DNA of 32,893 nucleotides from Betaproteobacteria bacterium (GTDB taxonomy: Bacteria; Pseudomonadota; Gammaproteobacteria; Burkholderiales; SG8-41): contig JAHFRL010000043.1 of the NCBI GenBank assembly GCA_023266235.1, forward strand, positions 1-32,893, written 5' to 3'. A program made the position numbers and the translations under genes. Of this stretch, positions 1 through 8,326 are shown piece after piece. A model generated the notes under the pieces. It worked only from the letters and a program-made list of their open reading frames with translations, had not been told where the DNA came from and made no database searches. The first letter of the stretch is position 1. The number at the start of each line of letters is the position of its first letter.

Positions 1-700
1 GCGCCTGCTCGGCGGGCCTGGACTTGAGCAGCGCCTGGCCCGCGGCATGCGTTTGCGCGGCCTGGTCGTGCAGCGTATCGGGCAGTCCGACGATCAGCGC
101 CTGCAGCTCGCTGACGGCGGCCTCGACGCTACGGCGTTGCGCGTCCTGCGCCAGCCAGTAATACTGCGGCGCGCTGGCCGCGAGCTGGTTGAGCGTGGTC
201 TCGAGCGCCGCCATGCGCTCACGCTGGCGCGGATCGTTCCGGCGCAGCTCAGCGGCATGCGACCCGAGCTCGCCGGCGCCGGCGAGCGCCGCTTGCAGCG
301 CGTTCCTGGCGTCACGATTCTCGGCCTTGAATTTTTCCACCAGCTCGGCTTTCTGCAGCATTCCCCTGCTGAGCTCGGCCAGGCCGCTGCTCAACGCCGC
401 GCTTTGCGTGTGCTGCGCCGCTGCGCTCAGGCCCTGCAAAGCCCTGCTCGCGGCGGTGGTGCGATTGATTGCGGGCAGTTCGGTCGGGCCGGCCTCGAGG
501 CGCGCGCGCAGCACGTCGACGTCCCAGCGGCCGTCGATTTCCTTCAACTCGCGCAAGAGTCCCAGAATCTCGTTCTGCTCGCGCAGGTCGACCGCCTGGG
601 TCTTGTCGTAGAGAAACGCGAGCGCCCCCACCAGCACCAGGGCGACGAGGCCGAGCAACGCGTTAAGCAGCATTTCAGACTTGTTCACGGTTCCGTTCAT
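1..700 (-). CDS. Membrane-anchored helical protein, probable DAHL-type sensor N-terminus (partial, runs off left edge)
   Basis: An open minus-strand frame begins with ATG at 700 and has no stop down to position 2, giving 233 residues of an N-terminus whose C-terminal part lies outside the window. It starts MNGTVNKSEM, followed by one strong membrane helix at about residues 11-31. After that it is almost entirely helical, Ala/Leu/Glu/Gln-rich and without obvious enzymatic motifs. The stretch after the helix (EILGLLRELKEID then RWDVDVLR) resembles the DAHL ligand-binding domain, an all-helical extracytoplasmic sensor module of histidine kinases and cyclic-nucleotide enzymes; this family call is from memory. 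The output domain is not visible. The start codon overlaps the livF stop (ATGA, 697-700), so translation is probably coupled to the liv operon. The plus-strand frame over the same bases makes no recognisable protein. Confidence 0.65.
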   Translation of the reverse strand, partial: MNGTVNKSEMLLNALLGLVALVLVGALAFLYDKTQAVDLREQNEILGLLRELKEIDGRWDVDVLRARLEAGPTELPAINRTTAASRALQGLSAAAQHTQSAALSSGLAELSRGMLQKAELVEKFKAENRDARNALQAALAGAGELGSHAAELRRNDPRQRERMAALETTLNQLAASAPQYYWLAQDAQRRSVEAAVSELQALIVGLPDTLHDQAAQTHAAGQALLKSRPAEQA

Positions 701-1401
701 TCCCCCAGATAGGCGCGGCGCACCTGTGGATTGGCGAGCAGCGCCGGCGCATTGTCGTGCAGGGTTATTTCCCCGCTTTCCATCACGTAGCCGCGGTCGC
801 AGATTTCGAGCGCGAGCTTCGCGTTCTGCTCGACCAGCAGGATCGTCACGCCCGCGGCAGCGATGGCGCGGATGGTTTCGAATATCCTCTGCACCATCAG
901 GGGCGCCAACCCCATACTCGGCTCATCCAGCAAGAGCAGCCTGGGCCGGCTCATCAGCGCGCGGCCGATCGCGAGCATTTGTTGTTCTCCGCCCGACAGC
1001 GTGCCGGCGACCTGGCGGTGGCGCTCGGCGAGCCGCGGAAACAGCCCGAACACGTGATCGCGGTCGGCGCGGATCCCCGCCGCGTCGCTGCGGCTGTACG
1101 CGCCCATGGCGAGGTTTTCCTCGACGGTCAGGCGCGGAAACACGCCGCGGCCCTCGGGCACCAGCGCAATGCCGAGCGCGACCAGCCGGTGCGACGGCCA
1201 AGCCGTGACGTCAGCGCCATTGTAACGGACACGGCCGGCGGCGGGCCGTACCAGCCCGGTCAGCGCCTTCAGCGTCGTGGTTTTGCCGGCGCCGTTGGCG
1301 CCGATCAGCGTCACCATTTCGCCGGCGTCGACGCTGAAATCGATGCCCTTGACGGCGTTGATGCCGCCATAGGCAACCTTTAACTCGCGAACCGCGAGCA
1401 T
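697..1401 (-). CDS. livF: Branched-chain amino acid ABC transporter ATP-binding protein LivF
   Basis: This is the second ATPase of the high-affinity branched-chain amino acid importer; it works at the inner membrane with LivG and the permeases LivH and LivM. The Walker A motif GANGAGKTT is at about residues 34-42. The ABC signature LSGGEQQ and a Walker B followed by DEPSMGL are present. I chose ATG 1401 (234 aa), which fits the usual LivF length and places the first strand (MLAVRELKVAYGG) at the N-terminus. The frame stays open upstream to 1515, but that would overlap livG and add a non-conserved leader. No strong Shine-Dalgarno sequence precedes 1401, so the start is the weakest part of the call. 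The stop overlaps the start of the next gene. Confidence 0.93.
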   Translation of the reverse strand: MLAVRELKVAYGGINAVKGIDFSVDAGEMVTLIGANGAGKTTTLKALTGLVRPAAGRVRYNGADVTAWPSHRLVALGIALVPEGRGVFPRLTVEENLAMGAYSRSDAAGIRADRDHVFGLFPRLAERHRQVAGTLSGGEQQMLAIGRALMSRPRLLLLDEPSMGLAPLMVQRIFETIRAIAAAGVTILLVEQNAKLALEICDRGYVMESGEITLHDNAPALLANPQVRRAYLGE

Positions 1402-1438
1402 CAATTCGCGGGTTGCGTGATCCGCGCCGGCTCTCGCT

Positions 1439-2206
1439 TCAAGCAAGCACGCCTCCGAGATAGGCTTCGATGACGGCGGCATCGCGTTGAACCTCGGCGG
1501 GTTTGCCCTCGGCAATTTTCTTGCCGTAATCGAGCACCGCGACGCGATCGCATAGCCCCATCACCAGCTTCACGTCGTGCTCGATCAGCAGTATTGTCGT
1601 GCCATCGGTGCGGATGCGTTCGAGCAATTGGCGCAGCGTCGCGGTCTCGGTCGCGTTCATGCCGGCGGCCGGCTCGTCGAGCGCCAGCAACTTGGGCTCG
1701 GTCGCCAGCGCGCGCGCGATCTCGAGCCGGCGCTGGTCGCCGTACGCCAGGTTGTGCGCGAGATCGTTTTGGTGCGTGGCGAGGCCGACGTAGTCGAGCA
1801 GCGCGTAAGCGCGCTCGTGTATCGCGCGTTCCTCGGCCCGGGTGCCGGCGGTGCGCAGTACCGCGCCGATCACGCCGGCATGCGTGCGCAAATGCCGCCC
1901 CACCATCACGTTCTCGATTGCGGTCATGTTGCCGAACAGTCGGATGTTCTGGAAGGTGCGCGCGATGCCCGCCATGGCGACCTGGTGCGGTGCGTTGACG
2001 TTGAGCCGCGCGCCGGCGAACACGAATTCGCCGCTGCTCGCCGGATAAAAGCCGGTCAGCACGTTGAAGAACGTGGTCTTGCCGGCGCCGTTGGGGCCGA
2101 TCAGCCCATAAATCTCGCCGCGATCGATCGCGAGCGAGACGCCGGTCAGCGCCTCGAGCCCGCCAAAGCGCTTGCGGATCCCTTTCGCTTCCAGCAGCGT
2201 CGTCAT
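1439..2206 (-). CDS. livG: Branched-chain amino acid ABC transporter ATP-binding protein LivG
   Basis: This is the first ATPase of the Liv importer, 255 aa, the family's normal length. Walker A GPNGAGKTT is at residues 37-45. The signature region reads LAYGDQRRLEIARAL, the LivG variant of the ABC signature, and is followed by LLALDEPAAGMN (Walker B plus catalytic Glu). An H-loop histidine lies in LLIEHDVKLVM. The start ATG 2206 overlaps the livM stop (ATGA, 2203-2206), which favours it over an upstream in-frame start and implies translational coupling. LivF follows 37 bases after its stop. Confidence 0.95.
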   Translation of the reverse strand: MTTLLEAKGIRKRFGGLEALTGVSLAIDRGEIYGLIGPNGAGKTTFFNVLTGFYPASSGEFVFAGARLNVNAPHQVAMAGIARTFQNIRLFGNMTAIENVMVGRHLRTHAGVIGAVLRTAGTRAEERAIHERAYALLDYVGLATHQNDLAHNLAYGDQRRLEIARALATEPKLLALDEPAAGMNATETATLRQLLERIRTDGTTILLIEHDVKLVMGLCDRVAVLDYGKKIAEGKPAEVQRDAAVIEAYLGGVLA

Positions 2207-3264
2207 TCGGTCAACTCGCGCTTGCGGACTTTCGACGGCCACAATCCGGCCGGGCGGAACAGCATCATCAGCACCAGCGCCAGCCCGAACAGCAGCATGC
2301 GGATGACTTCCGGCTCGATGAACGACTTCCCGAACAAGGAACGCTGCAGCGGCTCGACGGTGTGACGCAGGATTTCGGGAACAAACGACAGCAGCAGAGC
2401 GCCGAGGATCACGCCCCAGATGTTACCCATGCCGCCCAGCACTACCATCGACAGCACCATGATCGATTCGACCAGCGCGAAGCTTTCGGGACTGATGAAG
2501 CCCTGGATCGCGGCGAACATGCCGCCCGCGATACCGCCGAACGACGCGCCCATCGCAAACGCGAGCAGCTTGACATGGGTGGTGTTGATCCCCATTGCGC
2601 CCGCCGCGACTTCATCCTCGCGGATCGCCTGCCACGCGCGGCCGATACGCGAATCCTGCAGCCGCAAATTGATCACCACTACCGCGAGCAGCACGAGCAG
2701 CAGCAGGTAGTAGTATTTGATGGGGCCGCTGAAGTTCAGCCCGAACAGGGTTTCGCTCTGGTTGAAACTGAAATCGCCGAGGCGAAACGGATCGATGCGC
2801 GAAATGCCCTGCGGGCCGTTGGTAATGTTGACCGGCTGCGCCAGGTTGTTGAAGAAAATGCGCACGATCTCCCCGAAGCCGAGCGTGACGATCGCCAGGT
2901 AGTCGCCGCGCAACTTGAGCGTCGGCGCGCCGAGCAGCACGCCGAAAATGCACGCGACCAGGGCACCGACGGGCAGAATTACCCAGAACGGCATATGAAT
3001 GTCGAACTGCGGCGAGGCGAGCAGCGCGTAGGTATAGGCGCCGACGCCGTAGAACGCGATGTAGCCGAGATCGAGCAGGCCGGCGTAACCGACGACGATG
3101 TTGAGCCCGAGCGAAAGCAGCGTGAACAGGATCGCGAGGTTCATGATGCGCACCCACGTGGTGCCGACTGCCGCGAGCATGAACGGTAACGCGACGAGCG
3201 CGGCGGCGATCAGCGCGATGCCGAGCCACTTCGCGGCCGGATGCCGCTTGAGCCGATTCTTCAC
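2203..3264 (-). CDS. livM: Branched-chain amino acid ABC transporter permease LivM
   Basis: This 353-aa inner-membrane permease has about ten hydrophobic segments and forms the translocation channel with LivH. LivM-type landmarks are visible: LNIVVGYAGLLDLGYIAFY near residues 54-72, LRGDYLAIVTLGFGEI around residue 118, and the cytoplasmic coupling loop GRAWQAIREDEVAA-MGI that contacts the ATPases. It ends with a short basic tail after FRPAGLWP. It starts 10 bases after the livH stop and overlaps the livG start by four bases, so it sits mid-operon. LivM proteins vary in length because of N-terminal extensions; this one is near the shorter end. Confidence 0.95.
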   Translation of the reverse strand: MKNRLKRHPAAKWLGIALIAAALVALPFMLAAVGTTWVRIMNLAILFTLLSLGLNIVVGYAGLLDLGYIAFYGVGAYTYALLASPQFDIHMPFWVILPVGALVACIFGVLLGAPTLKLRGDYLAIVTLGFGEIVRIFFNNLAQPVNITNGPQGISRIDPFRLGDFSFNQSETLFGLNFSGPIKYYYLLLLVLLAVVVINLRLQDSRIGRAWQAIREDEVAAGAMGINTTHVKLLAFAMGASFGGIAGGMFAAIQGFISPESFALVESIMVLSMVVLGGMGNIWGVILGALLLSFVPEILRHTVEPLQRSLFGKSFIEPEVIRMLLFGLALVLMMLFRPAGLWPSKVRKRELTE

Positions 3265-3274
3265 TCTTCACCCT

Positions 3275-4201
3275 TTACGCACGATCCCCTACCCGCTCAC
3301 CGAGCAGCCCCGAGGGCCGGAACACCAGCACCGCGATCAGCACCATGAAGGCAAACACGTCCTGGTAATTGCTGCCGAACACGTTGTCGGTCAAGTCGCC
3401 GATGTAGCCCGTGCCGAGAGCCTCGACCAGACCGAGCAGCATGCCGCCGAGCATCGCGCCGGCCAGGTTGCCGATACCGCCCAGCACGGCGGCCGCGAAG
3501 GCCTTGAGCCCGAGCAGCGAGCCCATGGTGTAGTGCGCGATGCCGTAGTAGGTCCCGACCATGACACCGGCCACCGCGGCGAGCGCCGCGCCGAGCATGA
3601 ACGTCGCCGCGATCACGCGGTTGACGTCGACACCCATCAGGCCCGCAATATGCGGGTTTTGCGACGTGGCGCGCATCGCGACGCCGAGCTTGGTGCGATA
3701 AACAATCAGCGTGAGCCCCACCATCGTCACGACCGAAGTGACGACGATCGCAATCTGCACCATGGTGATCGTGGCGCCTGCGACGTGAAAGACTAGGTTG
3801 GGGATAATCTGGGGAAACGCGAGTGGATTGCGGCTCCAGACCATCATCGCAACGTGCTGCAGGACGATCGACGCGCCGATCGCGGTAATCAGCGGCGCGA
3901 GCCGCGGCGCATGGCGTAATGGCCGGTAGGCCAACCGCTCGAGCGCATAGCCGACCAGCATGCACACCGGGATCGCGGCGCCGGCGCCGATCAGCACGAT
4001 CACGAGCGGGGGCAGCGTGGTATTGGCGGCAAGCAGGCTGATCACCGTGAAGGCGACCATTGCACCTATCATCACGACCTCGCCGTGCGCGAAATTGATG
4101 AGCTGGATGATGCCGTAGACCATGGTGTAACCGAGCGCGACGATGGCGTAGACGCTGCCCAGCGTCAGCCCGTTGATTATTTGCTGCAGGAATATGTCCA
4201 T
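3275..4201 (-). CDS. livH: Branched-chain amino acid ABC transporter permease LivH
   Basis: This 308-aa inner-membrane permease partners LivM. The sequence opens MDIFLQQIINGLTLGS and continues VYAIVALGYTMVYGIIQLIN-FAHGE, the conserved LivH N-terminus. It has about eight membrane helices and an EAA-like loop GVAMRATSQNPHIAGLMGV. ATG 4201 is preferred over an in-frame ATG ten codons upstream because the family begins at MDIFLQ and a GGAG ribosome-binding sequence lies at the right distance. The gene is separated from livK by 82 bases that hold a stem-loop, so its expression may be lower than that of livK. Confidence 0.95.
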   Translation of the reverse strand: MDIFLQQIINGLTLGSVYAIVALGYTMVYGIIQLINFAHGEVVMIGAMVAFTVISLLAANTTLPPLVIVLIGAGAAIPVCMLVGYALERLAYRPLRHAPRLAPLITAIGASIVLQHVAMMVWSRNPLAFPQIIPNLVFHVAGATITMVQIAIVVTSVVTMVGLTLIVYRTKLGVAMRATSQNPHIAGLMGVDVNRVIAATFMLGAALAAVAGVMVGTYYGIAHYTMGSLLGLKAFAAAVLGGIGNLAGAMLGGMLLGLVEALGTGYIGDLTDNVFGSNYQDVFAFMVLIAVLVFRPSGLLGERVGDRA

Positions 4202-4230
4202 CGTGTCGGGCTCCGGGCTGCCGCACAGCA

Positions 4231-4254
4231 AAACGGCACCCGGAGGTGCCGTTT
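4231..4254 (-). terminator. Intercistronic stem-loop between livK and livH (attenuator candidate)
   Basis: A perfect 10-bp inverted repeat, AAACGGCACC (4231-4240) and GGTGCCGTTT (4245-4254), surrounds a 4-base loop. It lies 29 bases after the livK stop and 29 bases before the livH start. On the minus strand the stem ends in TTTT and then TGCTG, so the U-tract is short. This suggests partial termination or protection of the livK mRNA end, a common way to make more binding protein than membrane components. That role is inferred. Confidence 0.7.
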
Positions 4255-4283
4255 ATGCTGAGCGGGAGAGGCTTACCCAACCA

Positions 4284-5573
4284 TTATTTTTTGGCGGGCT
4301 CGGCCGGTGCTGGAGCGGGCGCGGCGGCCGGTGCCGCCGGCGCCGCAGCCGGTGCGGTCGCGGCCTTGACGAAGTCTTCATACTTGATCGTCTTGCCGCT
4401 CTTGATGATCGCGAGCGGTTCGAGCTTGCCGGCCTTCATGCTGAAGATCGTCATCTCGGCGTCCTTGCGGTCGCCTTTCTCGTCGAATTCGATCTTGCCG
4501 GTCGCGCCCTCGTAGCTGATCTTGGCGAGTTCGGGCAGGTATTTCGCCGGGTCGACCGAATTTGCCTTCTTCATCGCTTCGATCAGCAGGTTCGCGGCGT
4601 CGTAGGTGAACGGCGAATAAAGAATCGGATCGACGTTGAACTTGGCCTTGTACGCATCGAGAAACTTCTTGCTCGCGGCCTGCACGGGCAGGCCCGCCTG
4701 CGAGCAGATCAGGCCTTCGGCGGCGTCGCCGGCGAGCTTGTTCATCTCGTCGGTGCACGCGCCGTCGCCGAACGAAAACACGGCCTTGATGCCGAGCTCG
4801 CGGCCCTGCTTGAGCAGCGGCCCGCCGGTCGCGTCCATGCCGCCGTAGAAAATCGCATCCGGTTTCTTGCCGCGGATCTTGGTGAGCACCGCCTTCCAGT
4901 CCTTGGTCTGATCGGTGCCTTTCTCGCGCGGCAGCACCTTGATACCGGCGGCTTTAAGTGTTTTCTCGACTTCGTTCGCCAGGCCGTCGCCGTAGGCGGT
5001 CGCATCGTCGATCACCGCGACGGTCTTGGGCTTGAACTCCGAGGCGAGGTAGCTCGCGACCGCCGGACCTTGCTGATCGTCACGCCCGACCGTGCGGAAC
5101 GTCACCTTGAACCCCTGCTCGGTCAGCTTGGGATTGGTCGCGGCGCCGGTGATCATCGGAATGCCGGCCTGGTTGTAGACTCCGGAAGCCGGAATGGAGA
5201 CGCCCGAATTAAGGTGACCGACTACGCCGGCGACCTTGGCGTCGACAAACTTCTGCGCCACGATCGGGCCCTTGTCCGGCTTTGCTTCGTCATCCTCGCC
5301 GATCAGCTCGAACTTGATTTTCTTGCCGTCGATGCTGACGTTCTTGGCGTTGGCTTCGTCGAGCGCGAGCCGCGCGCCGTTTTCGTTGTCCTTGCCGAGG
5401 TGGGCGATGCCGCCGGTGAGCGGCGCAGCATGCCCGATCTTGACCACGGTTGCCGGCGGCGGCGGAGCCTCGACCTTGGGCGCCGGCTTGGGCGGCTCTT
5501 CCTTGCCGCAACCCTGCAACGACAATGCGACTGCGAGGACGAGCCCGGTAGCTAAAGATTGAATGCGGTTCAT
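4284..5573 (-). CDS. livK: Branched-chain amino acid ABC transporter substrate-binding lipoprotein
   Basis: This is the periplasmic type I solute-binding protein (Leu/Ile/Val-binding family) that feeds LivHMGF. It has 429 aa, longer than the usual 370-390. A hydrophobic signal peptide ends in the lipobox LQGC (residues 19-22), so it is probably a lipoprotein made by Lgt-type processing. A Pro/Glu/Lys-rich linker follows before the first domain (VVKIGHAAPLTGGIAHLGKD). The C-terminus has an Ala/Pro-rich low-complexity tail of about 25 residues; linker and tail account for the extra length. ATG 5573 has a GGGAG ribosome-binding sequence and starts the signal peptide directly. True ligand specificity cannot be read from the sequence; related proteins also bind amides or aromatic acids. 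Confidence 0.92.
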   Translation of the reverse strand: MNRIQSLATGLVLAVALSLQGCGKEEPPKPAPKVEAPPPPATVVKIGHAAPLTGGIAHLGKDNENGARLALDEANAKNVSIDGKKIKFELIGEDDEAKPDKGPIVAQKFVDAKVAGVVGHLNSGVSIPASGVYNQAGIPMITGAATNPKLTEQGFKVTFRTVGRDDQQGPAVASYLASEFKPKTVAVIDDATAYGDGLANEVEKTLKAAGIKVLPREKGTDQTKDWKAVLTKIRGKKPDAIFYGGMDATGGPLLKQGRELGIKAVFSFGDGACTDEMNKLAGDAAEGLICSQAGLPVQAASKKFLDAYKAKFNVDPILYSPFTYDAANLLIEAMKKANSVDPAKYLPELAKISYEGATGKIEFDEKGDRKDAEMTIFSMKAGKLEPLAIIKSGKTIKYEDFVKAATAPAAAPAAPAAAPAPAPAEPAKK

Positions 5574-5617
5574 GGCATCTCCCGTGAGCATAAATTATTG
5601 TTGCGACACGACATTTC

Positions 5618-5646
5618 ATTATCCGCAGACGCCCCTGCGTTGTCAA
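5618..5646 (-). promoter_or_regulatory. Near-consensus sigma-70 promoter of the liv operon
   Basis: On the minus strand, TTGACA (5641-5646) is followed by 17 bases and GATAAT (5618-5623). This is a perfect -35 box and a five-of-six -10 box at ideal spacing. Transcription would start near 5611, about 38 bases before the livK ATG at 5573. No obvious operator overlaps it. Confidence 0.8.
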
Positions 5647-5757
5647 TTTTGCGGTCTTCCTGACGCGGTTGGCGCCGGGCATAACCAACCCGGCCGGACC
5701 CGGCTTGACCTTGCAATGCGATCGGCGCTTGCACGACCGGCGTGCGCGCGTCACCAG

Positions 5758-5787
5758 CAAAAAGGGCGCAGCTTTGCGCTGCGCCCT
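5758..5787 (-). terminator. Rho-independent terminator after the cytochrome c gene
   Basis: A 10-bp stem (AGGGCGCAGC at 5763-5772 with its complement at 5778-5787) has a 5-base loop. On the minus strand it is followed by TTTTTGC. It lies 22 bases after the cytochrome c stop and isolates that gene from the liv promoter downstream. Confidence 0.88.
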
Positions 5788-5808
5788 GCCTGGTCGAGCG
5801 GTTCTGAA

Positions 5809-6123
5809 TTACTTGGCTCTGTCGATCATGTAGTCGACCGTGGCCTTGACGTCGGCATCGGACAAACTCGCGTTGCCGCCTTTGGCCACCATTCCGGTGC
5901 CCGGTTTGCCCTTGAGGCCGACCGCGTAGAGCGCTTCCTTGCCCTGTTTGATGCGCGGCGCCCACGCGGCCTTATCGCCGATCTTGGGCGCGCCCGCGAT
6001 GCCCTGATCGTGACACGCCGCGCACGACTTCTTGTAAACGTCGGCGCCTTTGGCCTGTGCGGCCGCGCTGCCGGCGGCAAGCAGGCTCGCGATGCTGAAT
6101 AACCCGATGTAAAACGCTTTCAT
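5809..6123 (-). CDS. Small periplasmic class I cytochrome c (c5-like)
   Basis: This 104-aa protein is a periplasmic electron carrier. A signal peptide covers about residues 1-24 (MKAFYIGLFS, then an Ala-rich end AAGSAAAQA). The haem attachment motif CAACH is at residues 34-38. The likely sixth ligand is Met79 in PGTGMVAKGG, a region typical of cytochrome c5 and related domains. ATG 6123 is supported by an AAGGAG ribosome-binding sequence seven bases upstream; the frame stays open further upstream, but that would bury the signal peptide. It has its own promoter and terminator, so it is monocistronic. Its redox partner is not shown. Confidence 0.9.
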   Translation of the reverse strand: MKAFYIGLFSIASLLAAGSAAAQAKGADVYKKSCAACHDQGIAGAPKIGDKAAWAPRIKQGKEALYAVGLKGKPGTGMVAKGGNASLSDADVKATVDYMIDRAK

Positions 6124-6162
6124 TATTTCTCCTTTTCCGGTGCGGATATAAAAACCGCCCGC

Positions 6163-6192
6163 ATCATAGCAAATTCGACCTGGTTCATTCAA
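6163..6192 (-). promoter_or_regulatory. Candidate sigma-70 promoter of the cytochrome c gene
   Basis: On the minus strand, TTGAAT (6187-6192) is followed by 18 bases and TATGAT (6163-6168), about 40 bases before the cytochrome ATG. The -35 box directly abuts the stop codon of the upstream DUF255 gene at 6193. Confidence 0.6.
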
Positions 6193-8235
6193 TCACGCTG
6201 CCGGTTTGGTCAGGACAGAAACTAGCTCAGCGAGGTCGGCGATGGGCGGCAGGCATTTAACGCCGTGGCACACCCAGGCGTTGACCGAGGAGCCCGTGGC
6301 CGGCTTGTCGAGCGCCGCCGGCAGTCTTGAAATGCCTGCCGGCAGCGTTAACACCAGGGTTTGCGGCAGATAACGCGCGTTGAGCTCGCGCTGCCACGCC
6401 GCGGCGTTAGCCCCGCCGCGCAGGATTACAACGGTGGGTGGCGCAAGCTGTTCGGCGAGCGCGAGGCACAGACTGGTGTGCGCGCTGGCCTGGCGCTCGA
6501 GGAGCGGCTTGAAGGCTTTGACCGCGCGCTCGGCGGCCTCGCCAAAGCGCGGCTCGCCAAGCAGATGGCCGAGCCGGTTGAGCGCGAGCGCGGCGATGCC
6601 GTTGCCCGACGGCGTTGCGTTATCGTGGCCGCTCTTGGAGCGGTGTATCAGCTGCTCGTGGTCGTGGCTTACGAAAAAGAAGCCGCCGGGTCCGCGGTCC
6701 TCGAATTGGTCGAGCAAGACCTGCGCGATTTCGCGCGCCCACTCCAGATCTGCCACACGAAAGTCGCTTTGCAGCACCTCGAGCAGCGCGTCGAGCAGGA
6801 AGGCGTAATCGTCGAGATACGCATTGAGGTGCGCTTTGCCGTCCTTGCAGGTTGCGAGCAGGCGGCCGTCACGCCACAGCGTGGCGCGGGTAAATTCAAC
6901 CGCGCGGCGCGCCGAGGCGAGCCATTCGGATTGGTCGAACACGCGCGCCGCATGCGCCATGCCCTTGATCATCAGCGCGTTCCAGCTCACCAGAATTTTT
7001 TCGTCGCGCCCCGGGCGCACGCGCTTTGCGCGCAGCGCCAGCAGTCTGGCGCGCGCCGCGTCGAGCAGCGCCTGGGCACGTTGCGGGTCAATCTCAAGTT
7101 TTTTCGCGATAAATGCGAGCGGCTTCATTACCCGCAGATGCCACGCCTGCGCTTCGAAGTTGGGCATACCGTCAAGCCCGTAGTACGGTTCGACCACCGC
7201 GTATTCCTCGGTGCTCAGCGCAGCTTTCACCGCCGCGGGCGTCCAGACGTAGTATTTGCCTTCCTCGTGCTCGGAGTCGGCGTCGAGCGACGAATAGTAG
7301 CCGCCGTCGGAGGATTGCATTTCGCGCATCACCCAGGCCGCGGTGTCGGCGACGGTGCGCGCGTAAAGCGGCTGGCGGTCGGCGAGCCACAGGTCGCTGT
7401 AGAGACGCAGCAGCGGCCCGTTGTCATAGAGCATTTTCTCGAAATGCGGGATCGTCCAGTACTGGTCGACGCTGTAACGGCAGAAGCCGCCGCCGAGTTG
7501 ATCGTAGATTCCGCCTTCGGCCATTTTGGTGAGCGTGAGCCCGACCATGCCACGCGCATACTCGTCGCGCTCGGCGGCAGCGTGCCGCAGGCAGAATTCG
7601 AGTTCGGCCGGGTGCGGAAATTTGGGTGCATTGCCGATGCCGCCGTCGGTTTCGTCGAATTTCCTCTTCAGCTCGCGCATTGCCGCAGCGAGCGGCGCGG
7701 CCGACAATGCGGCGTCCGCCGACGCCGCCGGCAGCGTTTGCGCGAGCGCTGCGCGCAGCGCTGCGTTTTGCTGCTCGATTTCGGCGCGTTTGGTACGGTA
7801 GGCCGCGGCGACTTGCGGCATCAGGTCGATAAAGCCGGGCATGCCGTAGCGCGCGGTCTTGGGAAAATAAGTGCCGCCAAAGAACGGCGTCTGATCCGGC
7901 ATCAGGAACATCGTCAGCGGCCAGCCGCCGCTGCGCTGCGTCAGCATCGCATGCGCGGCCTGGTAGATCTGGTCGAGGTCGGGGCGTTCCTCGCGGTCGA
8001 CCTTGATGTTGACGAACAGCTCGTTCATCACCGCCGCGACCCGCGGGTCCTCGAACGATTCGTGCGCCATCACGTGGCACCAGTGGCACGCCGAATAGCC
8101 GACCGACAGCAGGATCGGCTTGTCCTGCTCGCGCGCCAGCTGCAACGCTTCCGCGCCCCACGGATACCAGTCGACCGGATTGCCGGCGTGCTGTTGCAAA
8201 TACGGGCTGGTTTGCCGGGCAAGTCGATTAGGCAT
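6193..8235 (-). CDS. Thioredoxin-domain protein of the DUF255/YyaL (SSP411-like) family
   Basis: This 680-aa protein has the normal family length. The N-terminus carries the family signature ([17 protein letters not shown]) followed by a thioredoxin-like fold with the motif CHWCH at residues 50-54 and [20 protein letters not shown]. The long C-terminal part resembles an (alpha/alpha)6 barrel of the glycosidase/N-acylglucosamine epimerase type, with [10 protein letters not shown] and FEKMLYDN. Members are found from bacteria to humans (SPATA20), and their biochemical role is unsettled. ATG 8235 is used because the conserved block starts a few residues later; the long upstream open frame is Arg/Ser-rich and unlike protein. 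It is probably cytosolic, as no signal peptide is visible. Confidence 0.9.
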   Translation of the reverse strand: MPNRLARQTSPYLQQHAGNPVDWYPWGAEALQLAREQDKPILLSVGYSACHWCHVMAHESFEDPRVAAVMNELFVNIKVDREERPDLDQIYQAAHAMLTQRSGGWPLTMFLMPDQTPFFGGTYFPKTARYGMPGFIDLMPQVAAAYRTKRAEIEQQNAALRAALAQTLPAASADAALSAAPLAAAMRELKRKFDETDGGIGNAPKFPHPAELEFCLRHAAAERDEYARGMVGLTLTKMAEGGIYDQLGGGFCRYSVDQYWTIPHFEKMLYDNGPLLRLYSDLWLADRQPLYARTVADTAAWVMREMQSSDGGYYSSLDADSEHEEGKYYVWTPAAVKAALSTEEYAVVEPYYGLDGMPNFEAQAWHLRVMKPLAFIAKKLEIDPQRAQALLDAARARLLALRAKRVRPGRDEKILVSWNALMIKGMAHAARVFDQSEWLASARRAVEFTRATLWRDGRLLATCKDGKAHLNAYLDDYAFLLDALLEVLQSDFRVADLEWAREIAQVLLDQFEDRGPGGFFFVSHDHEQLIHRSKSGHDNATPSGNGIAALALNRLGHLLGEPRFGEAAERAVKAFKPLLERQASAHTSLCLALAEQLAPPTVVILRGGANAAAWQRELNARYLPQTLVLTLPAGISRLPAALDKPATGSSVNAWVCHGVKCLPPIADLAELVSVLTKPAA

Positions 8236-8326
8236 CGGAATATTCCGGAGCGGGCGCCCAGTGTAGCACCGGCTGCGCGCCGGCACGGCACGGGGTTTCA
8301 GGGACCTGCTCGCTGCGCTTGCAGTC

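Noticed and set aside
47..712. Plus-strand open frame of 221 codons at the left edge
   Set aside because: It is in codon-register antisense to the minus-strand membrane protein, whose frame has a start on the livF stop, a membrane helix and a family-like region. The plus-strand translation is Arg/Ala/Leu-rich with no recognisable features.
4173..5555. Plus-strand open frame of 460 codons
   Set aside because: It is antisense to the livK-type gene, which has a signal peptide, lipobox, promoter and ribosome-binding sequence.
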